Source: Anodontia alba
Lineage: Eukaryota; Mollusca; Bivalvia; Lucinida; Lucinidae
Reading direction: 5' to 3'
DNA: 64,000 nt
Assembly (NCBI GenBank): GCA_964016985.1
Contig: OZ024837.1
Span: 37,082,591-37,146,590 of the forward strand
Position numbers and translations under genes: made by a program. Below are positions 55,201 through 61,200 of this stretch, one piece after another. The notes under the pieces are model-generated. The model saw nothing but the letters and a program-made list of their open reading frames with translations. It made no database searches and was not told the DNA's origin. Positions within the stretch are counted from its first letter, which is position 1. Each line of letters opens with the position of its first letter.

Positions 55201-58200
55201 TTATAGTCACTGAGAAACTGACCTGAACATACATGTTGGACATACCGTATTCGACCTAATTACCGCACATACTCCTATAAGCACACAGTCAAGCAATGCC
55301 GTACTCTTCAGATTACACCAAGTGTAGTTTTTGTCTACTTCTTTAAAAAGGCATATGTTGTGGGTACCCATTTGAATTGCATTCAAATGAGTACCCATAA
55401 CATATGCTTTTTTTTAAAGAAAATCAGAATCAGAAAAAAAGAAAACACAATAACATTGCATAAGCATCATTTGATAAGTCCTTCAGTGATCTTTGTTTTA
55501 GTGTACCCTTACTATAGGTGGATACATATTTTACCACAAGTTTCCCAGTAATTTTGAAAAACCTAAGCGCACGGTGCGGTAATTAGGTCGAATACGGTAC
55601 TATTAATAGTTTTTAGTTTGAGTTTTATGACCCAGTCAACACTGTTAGGGTCATTTCAAACCGGTCAGTTAACCTACTCACATTTTTCTTGGCAGGCTAT
55701 CCTCTAAGCCATTAACCAGAAACTGTCAAACAGCCCTTCTTGAATCAGTGAAAGAGAGAATGACCATAGAAATGATTTCATGATTAATCTCCAAGTAAGT
55801 TATGTGGGCGAGCTAAGATTCGAACTTGTTACCCCTAGATCTGCAGTCAGATACTCTACCAACTGCACTATGAAGCCTAGCCAGACTATTGTATATAGGG
55901 ATCAAACATGGTTTTTCATGCATTAACATTTGCCAGGTTCCGTTGGAGGTGTTGAAAACCGAGGCCGGAGGCCGCAGTTTTCAACACCTCCCAAGGGACC
56001 TGGCAAATGTTAATGCATTGAAAAACCGTGTTCGATGGCTGTTATTGCATAAAAACTGAAAACATTAGCTACATTTTGCATTATTTCTTGCTTTATTTTG
56101 TTCTGCCTTTTCATCAATGTCTTGTGAACGCAATTTCCACGGACTATGCCCTTCTAGGGCCAAGCAGTACACATCTCGTAACTGCAGCAAATCTGTGGGC
56201 CCGGTACGATCATACTGAAAGTTGCGTAGCTGTGCATTAACAGCGCAAGAATTGCCTTGTAAATACACAGCTTTTAGCCGGTTAATGCATGGCTGTTAAT
56301 AACGTGCGACACAGCTTTTTATGCAATAACTTACCTTAATTCTTCCATCTGATCCCCCTGTAATCAGGTAGTCATTCTGAGGGAAATAACAACAACTGAA
56401 AAACAAATGTACATGAGGTCTTCTAAAGTTCTCAAGGGAAACTGACCACAAAGATTCAGACTGGCCTATGCGTCCATGCCAACATTTACATCTTTACTAT
56501 TTGCCAGACATATCCACCACAATACATAGTACATTACAACCTCTTTTTTAAGATGGTTCATAAGTGATTTCAGGCATAAGACGGTTTGAAGGTCGACCCC
56601 GAAAAGAGTTGTATCCAAACAAAAATATATAGATTATATGAAAAATGACCATTTAAGGTCATTTTTTTATATAATCTATACATTTTTGCTTGAATATAAA
56701 ATGGTTGTTTAGTTCTAGTCAAAGTACACTGGAACTTCTTTATAAGACAGTTCATTATAAGACGGTTCATTATAAGACAGTTCATTATAAGACGGTTCAT
56801 TATAAGATGGTTCATTATAAGACAGTTCATTATAAGATGGTTCATTATAAGACAGTTCATTATAAACGGTTCATTAAAAGACGGTTCATTATAAGACAGT
56901 TCATTATAAGACGGTTCATTATAAGATGGTTCATTTAAGACAGTTCATTATAAGATGGTTCATTATAAGACAGTTCATTATAAGATGGTTCATTATAAGA
57001 CAGTTCATTATAAGACGGTTCATTATAAGACGGTTCATTATAAGACAGTTCATTATAAGATGGTTCATTATAAGACAGTTCATTATAAGATGGTTCATTA
57101 TAAGACAGTTTCAGGTTGCATATACCAATGTCTAAACTTGGACAATGGTACAGGGGCAAAGCACATGATTAAAATAAATTAAAGTAATTACCATAAAGTG
57201 CATAAGCACTTAGACACCCAAAGTATTGGAACACCCTTAAAATTCTTAAAAAATTGTCATTTTTCAGAACCCAAATAACTGGGACTTATCAAAACCAACC
57301 AAAAATTTCCAGTTTGAAAATTCTGTTTTAATGCAACTCCATATACACTTTACCAAAGCAAGTAAGTTTGTAAACAGCACAGATCCTGTGTGGTCTCTAA
57401 ATCATTTGCTATTCTGTTTCTGCTTTTTAACTGAAACCCCTGCTGCATTAATGGATGTGTCCAATTTCAAAGAAGGAGAAATCCATTTCAAAATCTCTGG
57501 GATGAAAGGGTTATATTAGCAAACAGATATAAAACCTACCATTTCAGAGGTCCTTCATGTCGATTTGGAAGTCTGTGTGTTTGCTTTCTTGTCTGAAATG
57601 GATCAAATAGAAAGTGGTGTCAGTAAAGGAAATATGTACATGTACATTGCTACAATGTCCACATTTGATTTAACATCAATTACATTACGGAGTCTAATCC
57701 CCATGTTTCAGCATAATATATGAGACACAGTATCAGAAAAACTACTTTGTAACATGTGTAAAGATCGAGATCAGCCTGCCCATTCACACAGTCTGATCAG
57801 AATCTTGACAAGGCAAAGCCAGGCTAAACCATCTTATAGCTAAAAATGTCTTTTCTTTATCTCGTGAAGTTTATTTCATCGAGTGAAGTGAAAAAATGTA
57901 TATTTCATGAGTGCCTTCGGCACTCATGAAATATACATTTTTTCACTTCACTCGATGAAATAAAAGTCATATTCACTCCAAACATTTGAATATCCTCTAT
58001 ATATTCAGTCTTATATCCTAAAACCATCTTAGTTCTTAACCATCCTTTATCCTAATTGTCTTACATCTGAACCATCTTATATCCAAATAGTCTTATAGCC
58101 AAAACCGTCTGATATCAGAACCATTTTATATCCCAAACCATCTTACATATGTAATAGGAAAGGAGAAAAAATCCCAATCACATTTTCCCCGACCGGGGAT

Positions 58201-61200
58201 CGAACCCGGTCCGCCGGATTCAAAGTCCAGCACTCTACCACGTCGCTATAGAAGCCGGCTTTTATAGCGACGTGGTAGAGTGCAAGACTTTGAATCCGGC
58301 GGATTGGGTTCGATCCCGGGTTGGGGAAAAATGTGATTTGGATTTTTTCTCCTTTCCTATTACACATATCTGGACTGTCTTAGAGCCAAAACAGTTGTAT
58401 GTTAGAACCATCTTATATCCAAACTGTCTTATGTCCAAACCATCTTATACCCAAATTGTCTTAAATCCATATCATCTTATATCAGAACCATCATAGCCAA
58501 AACATCATATAGCAACAACCATTTTATATCTAAACCATCCTACACCTGAATCATCTTACATCTGAACCATCTTATAATCAAATTGTATTCTATCCAATTG
58601 TTTTATATCCAAACCTTCTTATATCCAAATTGCTGTATATCTGAACTGTCTTATTTCTGAACCACCTTAAATAGAGGCAAAATGATTCACTGAAATTGTA
58701 CCCTATCACGATATTTTTTCTGACAATACTATCATATTGTGGGGCTAGTATCGTGATACCCAACGATACGCCCAAAAGTACAATTTCCAAAGAAAATGAT
58801 AGCTTTGACATATTTCAAGACCATTTTTGTAACAATTTACAAAGATCTAAAATGTTACAGAAATACATTGATCACTTTGTTTTGTTTGTGTTGAGGTTTT
58901 CCGACCCAGTCAACCCAATGGGGTCATGTTGAGCGCAATCAGTTTACCTAACCACATTTTGACTGGGTAGGCTTAGTATTGTGCTCATTCTTTTACCAGA
59001 AAACACGGATCACTTATATGACAACTTGGGGCATCTTACACAGGCATTGTTGCACAAGAATGAACCCCTGAGATGGTTTTGAACCTGTTTTCCAAGAGCA
59101 TTAAAACTTTCAAGCTGTGACTGATGCGTGAAAACAGTGTCGTGATAGGTATCGTATACATATCGTTTGGTGAGGCAAGTACTCCGATCATTACAGCCCT
59201 AGTTTCATAGCTGAACTGTCATATAGCCAAACCGTCTTGTAGCCAAACTGTCCTATAGCTGAAAATGTCTTATATCAGATCTGTCTTATATCCAAATCAT
59301 CTTATATCCACACTGTCTTATATCCGAACTATTTTATAGTCAAATCAATATAAAGCCGAAACTGTCTTATATCACAACCAGTTTATAATTAATTCTCTTT
59401 TCATCTGAACCCAATTTTATCCGAAATGTCTTCTATCCAAATCATCTTATATCCAGCTGAAATCATCTTATATCTGAATTGTCTTATATCAGAACCATCT
59501 TATATCCAAATCATCTAGCATCCAAATTGTCTTCCACCTCAACAATTAATCTTATGGCTGAATCATCATACAGTAAAACCTGTGTAAGAGAGCCACCTTC
59601 AAGACTGACTTTAAATAGTGGTTGATGTGGAAAAAGTTGTCTGTCTTATAAAGGTACATGTCATGTAATTTTGCTAGCAAAATTACATGACATGTACCTT
59701 TATAAGACAACCACCTTTCCACATTAACCACTAAGGTAAATTTCAAAGGTGGCATTCTTACACAGGTTTTACTGTATAGCCAAAACCATCTTATATCAGA
59801 ACGGTCTTAAAGCTGAAAAGCCTTATAAGATCCCTCTTATATCGCAGCCTTCTTATATTCAAAACCATATCGGAACTGTCTTATATCTAAATTTTCTTAT
59901 CACTGAACTGTCTCATACTCAAAATATCTTCTTGCCAAATTACCATATAGCCAAACCAACTTGTATCAGAACCCTCATATAGCTGGAAGTCTTATATCAT
60001 AACTGCCTTATATCAGAATCGTCCTATAGCTGAAACAGTCTTATATCTGAACCGTCTTATATCAAATCATCTTATATCCAAACCATCCTACATCTGAATT
60101 GTCTTATATGTAAACCACCTTATACTCAAAAACATCTTATATCAGAACCATCTTATATCTGAATTTTCTTATCTCTGAACTGTCTTATACTCAAAAATAT
60201 CTTCTTGCCAAATTATCATATAGCCAAACAGTCTTGTAACAGAATACTCTTATAGCTGAAATTCTTATATCATAACTGCCTTATATCAGAATCGTACTAT
60301 AGCTGAAACCATCATACTTGAACTGTCTTATTTCGAATCATCTTATATCCAAACCATCCTACATCTGAATTGTCTTATATTTGAACCACATTATACTCTA
60401 AAACATCTTATATCAGAACCATCTTATAGCCAAAACCATCTTATATTCGAACTGTCAAGACAAAAGACAAGGCAAGGTAAGATAAGGCAGTATAAAATAA
60501 AGGAATATGAATTTTAGGACACTTAACATAAGCCCACTAGCAAGACAATGTTATGCGAGGCCAGGCTAGGCTAGGCTAGGTAAGGCAAGTTTAGGTAGGT
60601 CAGTCTGTAAATGGGTTAATGAATAGATAGGTAGGTAGGTAGACTTTGCTTCAAGAGACATCATCCAACCATTCGTCTTTCACCAAACATTTTTACGTGG
60701 CAGCCAACTTTACATGACAGCCATCTCATTACGTACAAGTCAGGAAGCCCAGCCATGCAGACAGACGTCATCCTTTTCTGTAGAACCATGTGCAAACTTG
60801 TGAAAGTGATCTCTGGCAAGGAAGAAGCCCTACAACATCAGCTTCTTGTATGTGACATGAGGATTGATGTGCCATCAAAATTCAAGTGCAAGTTCACCTC
60901 TTGTCTTAAAGTTTGGAAGCTTAAAGATGACGTAAAGATGGCTGTCACCAAACATATTGTAGGCATTCATTAAAGCTTCCTTACCAAATCAATTTTATTG
61001 ACTATCTGTAATGTATGCTTTTTGTAAAGAAAGAAGATAAGTACCAATGCTTTGACAAAATATTGCCTTAGCTGAACTTTTTTATCAAATGAGCCGGAGC
61101 ACAGCATTTCCTATAGTAACTGAATATGTGTCCAGCAAAGATTCCAATCAGCCTGCACACTTGCACAAGCTGATCAGTCTTTGCTGTCTGTCTGAAGATG

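Larger units (their letters stand above)
58001..60470. repeat. Degenerate satellite, about 15-17-bp units, opposite orientation
   Basis: Units like ACCATCTTATATCCAAA and ACTGTCTTATATCTGAA fill the interval. They are the reverse complement type of the TTCATTATAAGACGG array. Interrupted by the tRNA-like pair (58144), a 58671-59205 insert and the palindrome at 59571. Confidence 0.88.

Noticed and set aside
56065..56268. 67-residue minus-strand ORF upstream of exon 4's donor
   Set aside because: It lies inside a TIR element, has no acceptor in phase, and shows no recognisable domain.
56690..57182. Repeat proteins VHYKT and SYNEL/SYNEP on both strands
   Set aside because: They are translations of a 15-bp satellite whose length is a multiple of three. 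There is no start context and every frame stays open.
58144..58369. Two functional tRNA-Gln genes
   Set aside because: The anticodon and T arms fold, but the seven bases before the D arm do not pair with those after the T arm, and the 3' flank is shared as part of a repeat.
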